Source: Crotophaga sulcirostris (Eukaryota > Chordata > Aves > Cuculiformes > Crotophagidae). Taken from it: a stretch of DNA of 64,000 bases. Every line of letters begins with the position of its first letter. Positions within the stretch are counted from its first letter, which is position 1. Positions 1 to 13,259 of the stretch are shown piece after piece. Under the pieces are notes generated by a model. The model had not been told where the DNA came from. It made no database searches and worked only from the letters and a program-made list of their open reading frames with translations. Both the position numbers and the translations under genes were made by a program. The stretch is from the NCBI GenBank assembly GCA_013397455.1, contig VYZB01000014.1, positions 1,170,339-1,234,338 of the forward strand, read 5' to 3'.

Positions 1-894
1 GAACCCAGTAATCAGAAATGCACTAGTGTATAACTGAATTTCTAGTGAATAACCTATAGATTTAGCAGCTTCTGTCTCCTTTCCCCGTGTCCTTTATAAA
101 AAATTCCCAGTCAGCCATATATTTCCCACTGTGCACTCACAGAGCATGCTACTGTCTTGCCATATGGTTGCTTTCCTCTAGCAATTAATAGGATTGTATG
201 CAAAGGCCACTGAATCTTTGGGGACTGTATATTTGCTTGTGGTCTTGTCAGAACATGCAGCGTTTTGATAGGCAATTTCTCACTTTATGTCCACTGAATA
301 ACAAGTTGCCCAAAAGACAGCGTAGTAACATAATTGTGCAAAACTTAAACTGAGCAATTTGGTTTATACAATTGAAAAAAAACCACTCAAAACCAGAGTG
401 GATATATCTTTACAGGCTTCTTGGGTCATTTTCTAGTGCTAGTTTTTATGGCTGGATGCAGGTTTCATGGATGCATGTAATCAGTTTCTTGGCAAATGTA
501 TTTACAAGGACATTATTAACAGTCCTTTTTCTCCCCTGCATTATTTTAAAATTAATATAACCACAAATAAGTAAACATTGATGAAATGTAGTAATGGAAG
601 GAGGAGAAAGATTATGGAATCAGTAGTCAAAGCTCTCTGTTTTAAAAAGGGGAAAAGTGATTAAATAGCAGTGTCTCGATGTTGCTGAGCAGTGCACCTT
701 TACCCCCTTTACATGAGCATTGAAGAATTTCATGAGTATTTTAGATGATTTCCACACAGGTTTTTGTTCAGAGGTGGAAACTGTAGGTGCCTTTTTAGAA
801 CAAATTTTGTCCGAATTCTCTCTCCTTTGTGCTGCCAGATCCTACTTGTATGACATTTGAAAGTGGCTACGCATGATTTCTTCTTCCTCGTAGC

Positions 895-1000
895 TCTCGT
901 GATGTGTCATGGCAGACGCGTTCTGCGCCCAGAGACCCTCGGCGCTTGGGGCTTGGAGCCGCTCTGGGCTGGAGCGTCGCCTCTGCCGTGTCTGCACCTC
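895..1000. promoter_or_regulatory. Small CpG-rich patch in intron 1
   Basis: About eight CpG dinucleotides fall within roughly 90 bp (for example GACGCG, TGCGCCC, TCGGCGC, GCGTCGCC) in an intron that is otherwise CpG-poor. It is too short to count as a CpG island. It could be an unmethylated enhancer, a weak promoter or an old insertion. Function is not shown by the sequence. Confidence 0.3.
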
Positions 1001-4000
1001 TACAATGCCTGTGTCATGGGGATTTTGCCTTTTGTAGAGGTATCCAGGAGCAGGCAGGTAGGCTTGGTGAGAGGAGTGTCGTCTTGTGCCTATGGAGCAT
1101 TGGGCTGCTCTTGAGGAAGGAGGAGTTCCAAGGGTGAAAATATGGCTCGGTTGCTTTAATGGAAATGGAAGAGTCTGGGCCAGTTCCTGGGTTTTGGGCA
1201 TCTCTGAACCAAGCCTCTTGCTTTAAAAGTGTTTAGACTGTAATGTGGAGCATGTCCTCTTCTGTATATTTGACAGTAAAAAAGAAGCTTTTCCTGCATG
1301 TGTCTGAGATAATATTGAGGGTATCTTCTTGGGTGTCATTTAGTCCTACCAAAAGAAATGGGGTTCAGGAAAGATGCATTGCATGGTCTGCACAGAGATC
1401 CTGACAGCACTGGGGCTGTAGTGGGCTGAGAAAGCAGACGCTGAGGAAGTCAGTAGCTATTTCAGTGCACCAGTATCATGGTGACTTGAGGGCTTGCTTG
1501 CCTGCCCAGGAATTCAGGAGGCTGATCAAACCTTATTTTCTTTGAGTGTATCAGGCAAGGGAGGCAAAGAGAGGATGATAGCAACTAATCCTCTTGTGAT
1601 GCTGGAGATGATGATTTTGCTAAATCTGTTAAGTTTCTGTGGGTCTGCCTGGAAACTGGCTTAGGGCAAGGGATTACAGAGCTTGTAACAAACATTAGAT
1701 GCAGAGCTGCAGTGGACTGCCACTGGGTCCTCGCCTTAGCTGCCTCTGAGGTCGTGTCAGCACACGTCTGCTTTATGTGCATCCCTTGATTCCAGGATAC
1801 CTCCTAAGCACCTTGGGGAAAAGTTCTCCCTGCACCTCCAGCTCAACTCTGAAAGGTCAGCATCTGTATTTTTTTCTTTTCTCCCTCCTGCCCTCACTGT
1901 TTTACCCTGGCATGGAAATATGAGTATGTCACACTCAGCCATGCCCCGTGAGCGTCAGATAGTTTTGAGCAAATACAAAGGATGTCAGGTTCATTTCTAT
2001 CTGCAAACCTGTTGAGTCTACATAGAAAATTTGGCCAAGGTTTTAATACAGAAAATGCAGCTGTCACTCTGCTGTTGCTGTTAAAGATGCTTATGTGATC
2101 TGACAGTGTTAATGAGTGAGTAACATCAGCTAAGTCTAAAAAGCTGTTGCACATGAAGAATCCCTTAAATTTCATGACCATGGACACGTTTTGCCATTTT
2201 ATCTACCCTGATGAGGAAAGAAACATATATTGTAGAGTAAACCAAACAAATTTGGTGCAATTGATCAGCTTGTGTCCCTTTCCCATTAGGTTAAGTGTCT
2301 TTGGGTAAAATGAACAGTGACTTTACCTGGACCATAAGTAACTGGAATGCTGTGGTACTCCAAGAAATGTTAATATGTTTATAAATGCATCTGGTACAGG
2401 AATATCAAAGAGCAAATGAGTGAATAGGAGCTGTAGTAATAAGGTTTGGGATTTTCTATTTGGCCTGTGAGTAGGTGGTGAGGTGTCGGCCCCCCTTCTT
2501 TAGTGGTTAATTACATTTCCCACATGACATTTCTCTCTCCTTGACATATCCCATCATTCGCATCAGTGATGATTGTCACCAGCCCCGCCGGCATCTCCTG
2601 TGCTTGTTTGAAAGATGAAGCCATTTGTTTAGGGAAAAAAACCCAGTGGTTTTTTTTCCACTGTCCTAATTTTCTCGCCAACTTAGTTGAGATGCTCTGT
2701 GAGGTTTTTATTCTCATAAACAAGCTTATTCTCCAGGTAGGCTTTTCCCAGATGTCCCAGCCCTATTAGGTACCTTGGTTTCCATGTGTTTGTTACCTGT
2801 GAGAGGAGTGCGTTTGACATGGTATTTTCCCAACTAGAAAAACATATTTATATTCCATCCGTAATAGAATACAGCTGTTCTGTGTATTGAGTTCAAGCTG
2901 GTGCTGCTTTTTTCAAGTAGACATTCTCTGCATCTCTAAGTGTCCAAACAGAAATATTCTGTGTACATAATGTATTAAAAAATGACACCAGCTTCTTGTC
3001 TTCTAGAGGACAAGGCAGCTTTTATCATTTTAAAGGCCTCTCAAGGAAATGAAACTATACAGTCGTACTGGTTTATTTGTGTTGCTGCTGTTGTACCAGT
3101 ATCCCATTTTAAATGGTTTTATTTGAGAATAAGAATCCACATGGAGGTAACAACAGCCCCAGCAGCTATTCCAGGAGCTGTTCCAACAGACATAAATGCA
3201 GTGCGGCTTCCTGGGAAGATGCTGACCTGGTCTGGTGCAGGGTACCCCTCTTGCTTGGTCTTCCTCCATGGAAAGTCTCATAGACGTGGAATCAATACTG
3301 TGACTTAGGGAAGAGTGCTACCTACTTTCTGTGACTTCAACAGGAATGTTGCTGAAAGCTGCCTAGATAGAGAGTCTCTGACTTTGTTTTTAATGAAAAT
3401 AATTTTCCCTATGATGTTGCCAAACTGTTTTGAAAAAAGTTGTTCCACCTTTACTTTGGCACGCGTGTGCCAACAGATGTCCATTTTCTGCCTCTCTAAT
3501 CGCCTTTTAAACTCTTCTCCAATAACTAACTCCCACCTTGTTAAATATTCCAGGAGATTTGAAGCTTCACGGTGTTTTTACCTCACAGCTCAGGACTGAA
3601 CCTGGCCAAGCAATGGAAAATTAGATTTAAATCTGGGAAAAGGCTAATAGTGGGGATGCCTGGGCTCCTTATGACAGTGCATTCAGATTTAATGTGAGCT
3701 GAAAAGGGGGAAAGGAAATGATGCGGAATGATTTAGGTTGAGATGGAGGAACAGTGGAAGGAATGTCCGGGGGAGCTGGGAGGAAGGGCAGCAGGGTGGT
3801 GGGTACATCATGGGGCACTTGCACAGGAGGAATTAGACCTAAAGCTGAACCAGGCTGCCTCCTGAATTAGCAGTACTCTTGTGGGGACAGAAGACGTGGG
3901 CGTTACGGTGAGCTGCCCTGTGCAACATGGTGGTGAATGCTTGATGGCAATTATTGATTCAGGTCTCAGAAAGTGGTGCATATATTGGATTTCAGAGGTG

Positions 4001-4272
4001 ATGTGTGGGGCTGTCGGAGAGGAGCAGACAGTTTTGGCTCTCCCCCTGACAAGTGGATTCAGTCATAAGACCAGCAATTGCAAGGAATTAAGCTTGAATG
4101 GGTCTAACTGCCTGGGGCAATTAGAGTGGCCCTCTCCTAGAGGGTCTGTTTGAGCAAGGAAAAACTCTTCTGCCTTAAAAAAAGCAAAACAAAGCAGAAC
4201 TTAAACCCATTCGAGTTTTGTCCTTTGCCAAAGGCACTGCTGCAGAGTACAGTAAAGAAAACTGAGAGAACG

Positions 4273-4319
4273 TTGTGTGTGTGTGTATGTATATATAAAA
4301 ATCTATAAATATATATCTG
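4273..4319. repeat. Short TG/TA microsatellite
   Basis: A TG dinucleotide run of about seven units is followed by TATGTATATATAAAAATC and ATAAATATATATC. It is a common intronic low-complexity tract. Confidence 0.85.
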
Positions 4320-7300
4320 TGGGGGTGGCAGAGGGGAATTTGAAAAGGTTGCTACTCTAGGAAGCTGGTAACAGATCCTGTCTCTTGGATAGGTAAACTG
4401 ATATCAGGTGAGCTCCCAGCATGTCACTGAAGAATGTGCTTCTGAAAAAGTCTGTCAGCCTTCTCTTGTACTGAAGTGTAAGATACATGAGATGCTGCAT
4501 ATCCATCTTCATCTTTTTTATTCTTAGTTAAACAGAAATCTTCCAAGAATGCTTTTAAGCTGTCTGACCTTGGGCTCAGGTTCCCAAAGGATCTGTGTAG
4601 CTAGTCAAAATCATGTTGGACCTACATGGGGGTAAGTGACTGATACTATTTCAGGGTAGAATACTTTGAAGATGTTCTAAAAATGACTTACAGTTAACCT
4701 GGAACTCTGCAAGCAGGTACCAGGATAGCAGTGTTGCCTCTGGCTGTGACATATCCATGGCCTCAGGGACTTAAGATTTAGTTAATGAACAACTCTGATG
4801 TTGCCCTTCTCCGTTTCCTCAACTGGCATTGAATGCAAAACCTTCCATAGTTTTTGAAAAGAAGACTGCAAAGTCTGGGAGATGCGAAGGCAGAGGGGCC
4901 AGAGGTATGAAAGGAACCCCCAGCTGCACTTGCAGTCTGTGACATTTTACATAATAAGAAGGCACAGCAGTGAAATACCATTCAACGCTAACGCAATAAA
5001 CTTTAACTGAGTTATAACAATGGTTTGGGGAATTCTGCTCTTATTCGTATAAATCTGTAGATTCAGTGGGATTGTTCTGATTCAGAGTTGTGCACTTTAG
5101 AAAAGCTATGGTCCTCTGTTTCTTTAGAGCTCTGCTTATCAAAGCGCTTAGGACAAAATCATGTCGTTGTTGAAGTCAGTGGCAAAGCTCCCACTTATTT
5201 TGATGGTGGCAGACTTCATCCATTTAAAATTGCCGAACACTATAGAATTCAGTCAGATGTAATCAAAACATAAATGCAAATTGGGATCATCTCATAATGT
5301 AACAAATACAGGGGGAGTATCTTGCTAGTGGTGGTGTGCATATTTTTAATGCACCTATGCTGTGATGAACAGATTTAGATACTATGTCATTATGATCACA
5401 GCGGAGATACATTTGCACTGTCATTGACTGATTACTTCTGCTTATTCCTTGTTCTTTCATAGTAAGACAACCAGGGATTATGATGGACAATGCAGAAAAA
5501 ATAGTCTAGCTGCTTTCAGATTCTAGTGACTTTCTCTCCACCGCATGGATGTCAGATGCACCACTGAATGGCGAGAGGCAGTAGAGCTTCATTCTTGGAG
5601 AAACCGAGGGGGGGGAGACAAAGTACCTATGCATTATCAGGGAGTTACTGTGATGGTAAAATTACTGAGTGCTGATTAAGTACTGACTGCTTCAAAGCCC
5701 CATGTAGATCTTTTCAAATCTGTGTTACACTAGATAGTGTTTTAAGGTAGTTTCTTAAAATATAGCAAATAATTTCCAGAAGCTTTTGAAAACTCGATCT
5801 GATTTTTCACAATGCTTTCCAGCGAAAAACTTCTCAGGGTAGCGAGAGTGCTGCTGATGAGATTTAGGTGATTTGCCTGGCACAATCAATCAATTCACTG
5901 ATTAAAGTGTTCTGGAACCTTTAAGATAATCATAAGTTAAAAAACAGAACTGCTATTTTAAAATTCAGCCTTTAGAAACATTGAGGGGGAAGACTACCTC
6001 TTCCAAGTTATCTGAGTCAGCCTGGGAGCCTTTGCTATCCACCATGATTCGTGTTAGGGAATGCAGCTTGTGAATTGGAATGGCGCTAGGGTGTTAAAGA
6101 GGGGGGAAAAGTATCCTAATTTGTCTTTCAAGCAACAATTTTAACTTGAAATCTAGTTTTTTCCTCTCCTTCCCTGGTAATTTCATGGGATATAGCAGTG
6201 GATGAGAAGTATGAATAAGCTCATTGGCAGAGTTGGAGACAAGTTGGACAGTGATGAGATAGTCATGGAAATGGTTGTACGGAGTTGCCTGACCGTCAGG
6301 TACGGAAAGGAAATGGGATCAGCGCGTTTCTTCAGTGTGACTCAGTAGATCTGTATGGGTTAGTGGAGCACAGGTGGGGTTTGCAGGCAGTTCTGGATAA
6401 AATGAGCTATATCTTTGTGATCTGTTGTTAGGAAGCTTTGATTAACAGCTCTTTGTGAGGTTTAGGAGACTATTCAGCATTTCTGTCACCCAAGTATTGT
6501 GGGAAAGAGGAGGATGCTCCTGCTGTTAAGGCAGCCATAAAAGCATATGTACAGTAAGTATTTCTGGTAGCGTGGGGAGTCTCCTCCCCATGAATTAAAA
6601 TTTCTCAGTGAACGTGTACTGTGGTCAAAGGAGAAATGTCTGTCAACCTTTGGAGAAAGAGCTCATATATCATGCTGATGCCTGTTTTAAGTGTGACATG
6701 AGATTCCTTTTATGCTTTAATACTGTGACTAGAGGTGTTCCCTGCCTTTGTAGTGGTGGCTGGAAGCTAACCAGGAGATATGAGCTTGTGTCTCACTTCT
6801 GTAATGTAAACCCGAAGTGCTACTGTGGGGCTTTTAATAGTTAACTGCTTCAATGTCAACATATTAAGCCTCAGGGTATCCCCTAGGTATTGTAAGTTAT
6901 TGTAATAATAAATTTTAAACTTACTTCATAGGAATTTACCTACACCAACAGGATGGAGAGCGGGGAGGAGGAGGAAAAGGAAGGCGGTGGATTTTGACCT
7001 GGACTTCTAATAAAAGTTGTATAATTGAACGTGTTCTAAATGAGAGCAGCCTCTTAACGAGAGTAGAGGAGCAGAATGACAATTGAGGCTATGCACGTGA
7101 AGCTTAAAGCCAGAAACGAGGGTGGTAAACACACCTGGTGTTAGGTAGCCAGATAACAGAAAGTTTAAGACTTAATAAAAATGAGTGATGTTCTTTCTTC
7201 AGGAACACAGGAAAAGAATGGTCTTGATTCCTCTAGCATTGTATTATGTCCTTTCTTTGTCCTTAATCAGCTGCAGCAGAGGCTTGGAGTTCAATACATA

Positions 7301-7746
7301 TTGACTTAGAGCATATGCTGAAGTCTGAACTACTTGTGTTTCAAAACTTCAGTTGTCAGGAGCTGCATACAAATCTGGGTTAAGCTATCCATCCTTTTAA
7401 AGTTACTTCCACATTGTAGTTGCGCTTATAATTCTAACATATTAAACTTTGAGGTGTGTAAAAAATCATGCATCCCTACCACTGAGGAGCTTGTGGGAGA
7501 AGCAAGAGTATAACTTATTGCAGAACTCTGCCTTTGGAACGGCATTGCCCATGTCCATTAATCTCAGTAACATTATATACACATAATATATTGATAAAAT
7601 GTTAATGACCTAACTTAATGCCAATAAAAGCAGGAAATGAGGGTGTAGGAGTTCAAAGTGTAACACTCTTTCCCTTCAGTCTTTCTGGTTGGTTTATTTG
7701 TTTGCTTACTGATTATTTCTTTTAAATCCCCTCTGCATTGCACCAG

Positions 7747-7770
7747 CAATGTTTGCAAAAGCAAACATTG
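7747..7770. repeat. Perfect 10-bp inverted repeat with AAAA loop
   Basis: CAATGTTTGC and GCAAACATTG are exact reverse complements separated by AAAA. Each arm contains TGTTTGC/GCAAACA, which resembles a forkhead factor core site. No longer stem is formed by the flanks. Confidence 0.6.
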
Positions 7771-10700
7771 TGCCCACATTCTAAACAAGCTATTTGCACA
7801 TCAAAGGATGAGAAGTGTCCTCCGACTGGCCAATGCACAAATCTTTTGGTATTCTGATCTCCTTTGTCAATTTGTGCTGTTCTCTGGGCACCTTCTGTGC
7901 ACGTTGCTTGTTGCACCACTGCTTCAACCAGCCGTCGATGCCTGGTGGCAACCGTGACCGAGTTGTGTCCGAGCACACCACTCACTCAGTCCTTTATTTA
8001 AAAGGCAGCTGGTATCTTAAGAGGTTTTCCACTGGGTGTAAGAGCACACCAAGTTGAATGGTCTTATTTGGAGCCTCTCAGAATATCTATACTTATTATC
8101 AGTGAAAGCAGCTGCAAACACTTCTAAATAGATCAGCCAAACTTTGCTGCTGGTACCTACCCAGCACTGTGAAACGGATGGATTTCTGTAACTGGAATTC
8201 AGAGAAAAGTGCAGCTGGGTAAGGTATTAAGGCTTCCAAGTATTTCAATTAAAACTTAAATGTGAACTCTGCAGTGCATCAAATGGACAGAGAAGAAATG
8301 GAGCAACAAAAATCAATATAAAAAATAGTTCATGCTAATGACATTTAACAGTCCTGCCCTGCGGTGTGTTCGCAGTCAGGGGGGAGGAGGCAAGTGTATT
8401 GGCTATTGAAGTCTTACATAAAGTGTGAAATGAAGAATGTGTGCTGGAGGGCATCAATATAAATCTCGTAATATATTTTAAATTTTGCCCCTCCTAATTA
8501 AACCAAACGAAGCTTATGGTGATCCTCTTGGGATTTTTCTTGAGAAGAAGGAAAAATAAACTGAATCTAGATTTTGTATATGGAAGGTTAATTCTAATAA
8601 ATCAGAAAGCAAAGATCTTGTAATGGGTAAGTATTTTCTGCACTCACCCAATTAAATGTTAGAAGCTGGATAATGGAATAATTGTAGTTAGTCAATTGCT
8701 ACAAAGTCATAATAGCTTGAGTACAACTAAGACTCTAAGGCAGTAAAATGCCGGTGGTAAAATAATAAAACCATTATTTCAATAATAATCTCAAGTTAAT
8801 TAGAATAAGGCAGTGCAGCATATTTTTAATACTAGACAAAAACAATTAGCATAGTACTTAGTAACAACAATATCCTTATTATCTGAAAGACAAAATAGGA
8901 TTAATACAGCAGTAAAGCATTGCAACCATATGTCAACAAAAGAACACAGAGGAAAAATCACTTTGTCAATAGCCCAAACCCTAGCACAAGTGATGGAAAC
9001 TTCCACCTCCAAGGAAAGGCAAAGTTGGTTGTAGCAGATGTATGATTGAGTTTAATACGAATGTGGTCTTTTCCCTGTGCCAAATGTTTATTTGTGTGGA
9101 TTTATTCTTCACAAAATGTCTTGAGTCTGTTCTGATTATTCCTCCCTCATTTTTTCCTTGGCAAGATTGAGACATGATATATCCCCACATGCCTGCCTCT
9201 TAAGGCTAGGGGGATTATTTAAATTATGGTCTAACCACCTGCAAAGCACAGACCAGAGAATTCTGCTCCACTACTGCCATATTACCAGGCTGATATTTGG
9301 AGCAGGTAAGTGTTGAAGATGCCTCAAGTTTCAGGACTGCTTTACAGCGTGGGGCAGTTGGTATTCTGGCCCCATCACTTCTTAATAATAGGGCAAAAAA
9401 TTGTGGTATATTTTGTTGCAATTGTCCTGGTAGAGGTCTGGAAGGCTGAGAACACATTTAGCATTTGAACCGAGCCTCATCCTGTGGCTGAAACAAGCTT
9501 TCTGGGGGCACGTGTGAACACGGTCTTTATACTGGCAGAGAGCAGTCAAGAACAAAATGCTGATTTCTGTTCTCATAATCTTTATAGTTGTTTTCAAGAG
9601 GATCCACTGGATGTTACAGCATTTTCACTTTTGTGCTGTTGTCGCCTTGCAGGCTCTTGGGTATTTGTTGTATTTTCAGGGTATGAGGTGGAGCAATCTC
9701 CTGCTTACCCCTGTTACACAGGAGGACAATGAGGTACTCCTCTCCCACAAGGGAAAACAGCAACTAGCAGTAGGTTTTTTTCTTAGTTCAAGTCCTCTGC
9801 CTTTCGCTGTCTCACTGCCTCTAGCTTGCACTTAGTTTCAGGGGAATCTCAGATCAAGAGACTGGTCAACCTGTCTTCTCACCTGCCCTTTGAAATTTTC
9901 AGAAGGATCCCGAGTGTTTGCTTGATTGTGTTCAGACCCTGTCCTTGCAGCATAGGGTAGTTTGCAATGCACTTTATTTTTTGTTTTCTGCTGAAATCTG
10001 TTGGTTATTCTGGAAAGTCCTAGCAAAGAGGCTTTCTGCTTACCCATGTGCTCAGCAAAGGCAACAGTGAAGGTCCTGTGGGACCACCTGAGGGCTGGGA
10101 GGTGCACTTAGTTACCCTGCTGAGACACCCAACAAGTGCCAGCCAACACTGCTTATTGCCACATGCTGTAACGCAGCCGTCTCCTGGTAAACGCAGCTGG
10201 GGGGACCTGGGTTGAGTCGGGAATGGTGACCTAAGTGGGAAGAGCCGTGAAGAGTTGTGTAGATGACGAATGGGGGTAGGGAAACCGAGAACTTGTAGAC
10301 GTTCTAAATTGCAAGCTGCTGCTCATTGTAGAGTAGATGAGGGTGTCTGTGAGTTGGTTACAATTACTTTGAAAATTAGTTCTTCCTTCAAAATCTTGAT
10401 ATTTTTGCTTTTCATTAGTGTTTTACAGAGAAATGCACAGGCTTGCATACTGGCAGATTTGATCATGAATATGAGTAAAAGAAAGGCAATGTTTTCGGAG
10501 AAACTTGGCTGTTCAGAGAAGTACCAAGCATTCCTGTATAGCTACCGATATTTGAATTATAATATCTGCCACGTTGCAATAATATTTTGCAATTTAAGCC
10601 CCAAGACATAAATTCAGGAACTGCAACATAGTCAATAAACTAAAAAATTGCTTGGTGTGAATAATTATGGCACTGATCTTGCATTACATTTTAACCTACA

Positions 10701-10782
10701 TGAGACCCTGCTGACTTGACAATGTTAGTTATTTCCCTTTCTTGTAATGGATGTTGCACTGCTTTGGTCTAGCATACTGGCC

Positions 10783-10794
10783 AAAAAAAAAAAA
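10783..10794. repeat. A12 homopolymer
   Basis: Twelve adenines in a row, followed by GGGGCC. No LINE or retrocopy sequence is recognisable upstream, so it is probably simple slippage. Confidence 0.8.
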
Positions 10795-12570
10795 GGGGCC
10801 ATGGATCTGTTCCACTAGGTCTGTTCCCATTTACAGTGCGGCTATGTGATAACCACCAAGTAGTTTGTGTTCTGAATAATCTAGAAGATGCACTGTAAGA
10901 GGAAATGCTCTAGAAGTCAAGCTTCAGTTTATTAGAATGGGACCCTAGCATTTTACTCCTTTTTATTATCACTTATGATTTTGCTGGGATCTGTGCATCC
11001 CTCTTGGGTTCAGTCACTGGGGATAATGGCTGACATTTGGTTGGGGAACGTGGGGTACTGGAGAAGGTTAGGAGACTTCCCCACTCAGTCATGACAGTTT
11101 CCTGATTAATCTAGATAAAATAAGAATCCTAATGAGATGTGTCCTATGATTAATTTGTAGCATTTTGCCTCCTGTTAATTATAATCTACCTTTTGGGGAA
11201 TCAGTAAGAGAGGGTGAAGTCTCAAATAAAATTGAGCATTTGAAAGAATCAAAATATACAAGCTAATTCCCACAAACCTATACGGAAGAGAGAGGCATCT
11301 CCCAAAGGCCCTTTACACGATGGGAAAGCTCTTATTTTCAGCAACATCCTAATGTCTGTGTGTTGCTTGAGATTTTCATGATGCTGTCAGCCGCTGCAGA
11401 CATATGGCTCCAATTGATTTGTCCTGACAATAACAGTTACCAGCACTCATTTCTCCACACTCAGAATGAGGCACATCTGTTAGAAATTTGTTGACTGTCA
11501 AGGACCAGTAAAGACCTCTCTGAAAAACATCCTTTTCTTCTCCTACTCCCCCACCTCCCCACCCCCTCTTGAGCATGGCTGTGGCTGACTGTCCAAGACC
11601 ATGGCTGTTTAAAGGTCATCTCCATGGTATGGTGTATATCATGGGCATTGATTTTTATCCAGAATATATTGCTGTGACTAAATAATTCCTGAGCACACTT
11701 GCTCATTTTATTCTGGGAATTCTCAGTTGTTCAGAAGGGGGTTTGGGGGCTGGTTTGGTTTCTGCTCGCAGACAGTAATTCTGCCCTTTAGTCCCATTTC
11801 AGGCTATGAGTGATGATTTTAGTGTGTATTTTTGCCTTTTTATGGCTAACACAGGTTTATATTATTTTGAGTCTGGGCTAGAAGATTCTTGCAAGTTACA
11901 GTGGGCCCTTATAGAAGGGGGGAAAAAAGCAGAGTCTTTTACTATGTGACAAATATACATAGAAGCACTGCTTGTAGGCAAGTGGTACAGAAGCATGTAC
12001 AGCATGAGGCTGTCCCTCTACCCCCCAAATTCCCTTTGTTTCATGTGCATCTCATATCAGTTTCTTCTGTGGCTGAATACCCGGATGCAGTTTCTGAACG
12101 AGTGCAACCTTTTAAGTTTTGTGCGTAATTTTGGAGGACAAATCCATGCAAATGCTTGGATGGAATATTCCAGTGGTGTTCAGGTCTGATCCTGCCTTTT
12201 AATCCTGATTTGTCTGATAGCCATCAGGTGATAGTAAGTAATGATTTCTCTTCTCTACACTTCTTTTTCCTATGCTGAGCACCTTTGTGAAATGCTGAGG
12301 TTATCTAACAGTGCACAGGGCTGTGCAAGAGTAGTTTTAGCTTGCAGTGATAGAAAACCTCCATCACTTGGGAGCAAGGGAGTGAGGCTTTGTGCTCCGT
12401 GAGGGGTGTGAGCTGTGTGCAGTGCAGCCTAATCATGCCAGTGGAAGTGTGGGCCAGCCCTTGGAGTGCTCCATGGGACTGGTTTTGGCGTTCTATATTA
12501 CTGACCAAGCAGTAGAGTGAAACAAACTCCACAGCCTTCTGCTACTGGTTCTCAGTCCGCAATGTCCAGT

Positions 12571-12845
12571 GTATCACAGTATCACAAGGTTGGAAATCTG
12601 GGATCACCAAGTCCAACCTGTAACCCAACACTAACACCATCCCATCATCTAAACCATGGCACTGAGTGCCTCATCCAGTCTTCCCCTAAAAACCTCCAGG
12701 GTTGGCAACTCCACCACCTCCCTGGGCAGCGCATTCCAATGGCCAATCACCCTTTCAGGGAAGAACTTTTTCCTAACATCAAGTCTAAACTTTCCCTGAC
12801 AAAGCTTGAGTCTATGTCCTCTAGTTCTGTCACTGGTGAGTTGCT
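12571..12845 (-). mobile_element. CR1 LINE fragment, 3' end, antisense
   Basis: Read on the minus strand, this is the 3' end of a CR1 non-LTR retrotransposon: the C-terminus of ORF2 followed by the short 3' tail. Recognisable ORF2 residues are SDRTRGHRLKLCQGKFRLD, then VRKKFF, GHWNALPREVV and LEVFRGRLDEALS. On the plus strand the tail appears as TATCACAGTATCACAAGGTTGG. It is heavily 5'-truncated, as most CR1 insertions are, and retains only about 70 codons of the open frame. It is not autonomous. The 213-codon plus-strand frame at 12517-13158 is an antisense read through this element and its flank and should not be annotated as a gene. Edges are good to roughly 10-20 bases. Confidence 0.93.
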
Positions 12846-13259
12846 GTTGCTCCCGTGTCCCAGAGTCAGAACACATGAATGTCCAGCAGGCAGGGCAAGC
12901 TTACCTGTGCTGTACCTGCCTTCCAGGTGGAAGAGGGAGCAGGAAGGACAGGCACTGCAGGTATTCTGCTTCTCCTCTGAGCAGGTTGGCTCACTTGAGA
13001 ATGTCTTCTGTTCCATTGCTCTGCACCACACCTGGCACAAGGATGGCTGCAAGAACACCCTGTTGTCCTCACTTCACTGGGATGAACATGCATCTTGGCT
13101 TAGGACCTTTGCCCTTAGACAATGCAAGTTTTGGCTTTTTATTATCTGTGATACTTAATGAACTTTGGTTTTGTGTTTTCTTTGAGTTTGCATAGAAATG
13201 GTAAAGTTTCCTTTCCTGCTTCTCACTGAATAAGTGAAGCTGGAGTTCATAACACTGCA

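Larger units (their letters stand above)
1..12570. other. Unique intronic sequence without recognised genes
   Basis: Apart from the small features listed, I see no exon, RNA gene or repeat that I recognise. Open frames of 60-119 codons on both strands lack family resemblance, overlap one another and have no consistent codon bias, so they are read as chance. Confidence 0.75.

Noticed and set aside
7722..7985. Cysteine/histidine-rich minus-strand frame (HNVCFCKHCWC) considered as a zinc-finger or Penelope-type fragment
   Set aside because: The Cys/His spacing does not fit a known finger, part of it is the inverted repeat at 7747-7770, and a second overlapping frame is equally open.
12517..13158. 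213-codon open frame on the plus strand, the longest in the window
   Set aside because: Its first two-thirds is the antisense of a CR1 ORF2 fragment at 12571-12845 and the rest has no protein resemblance.
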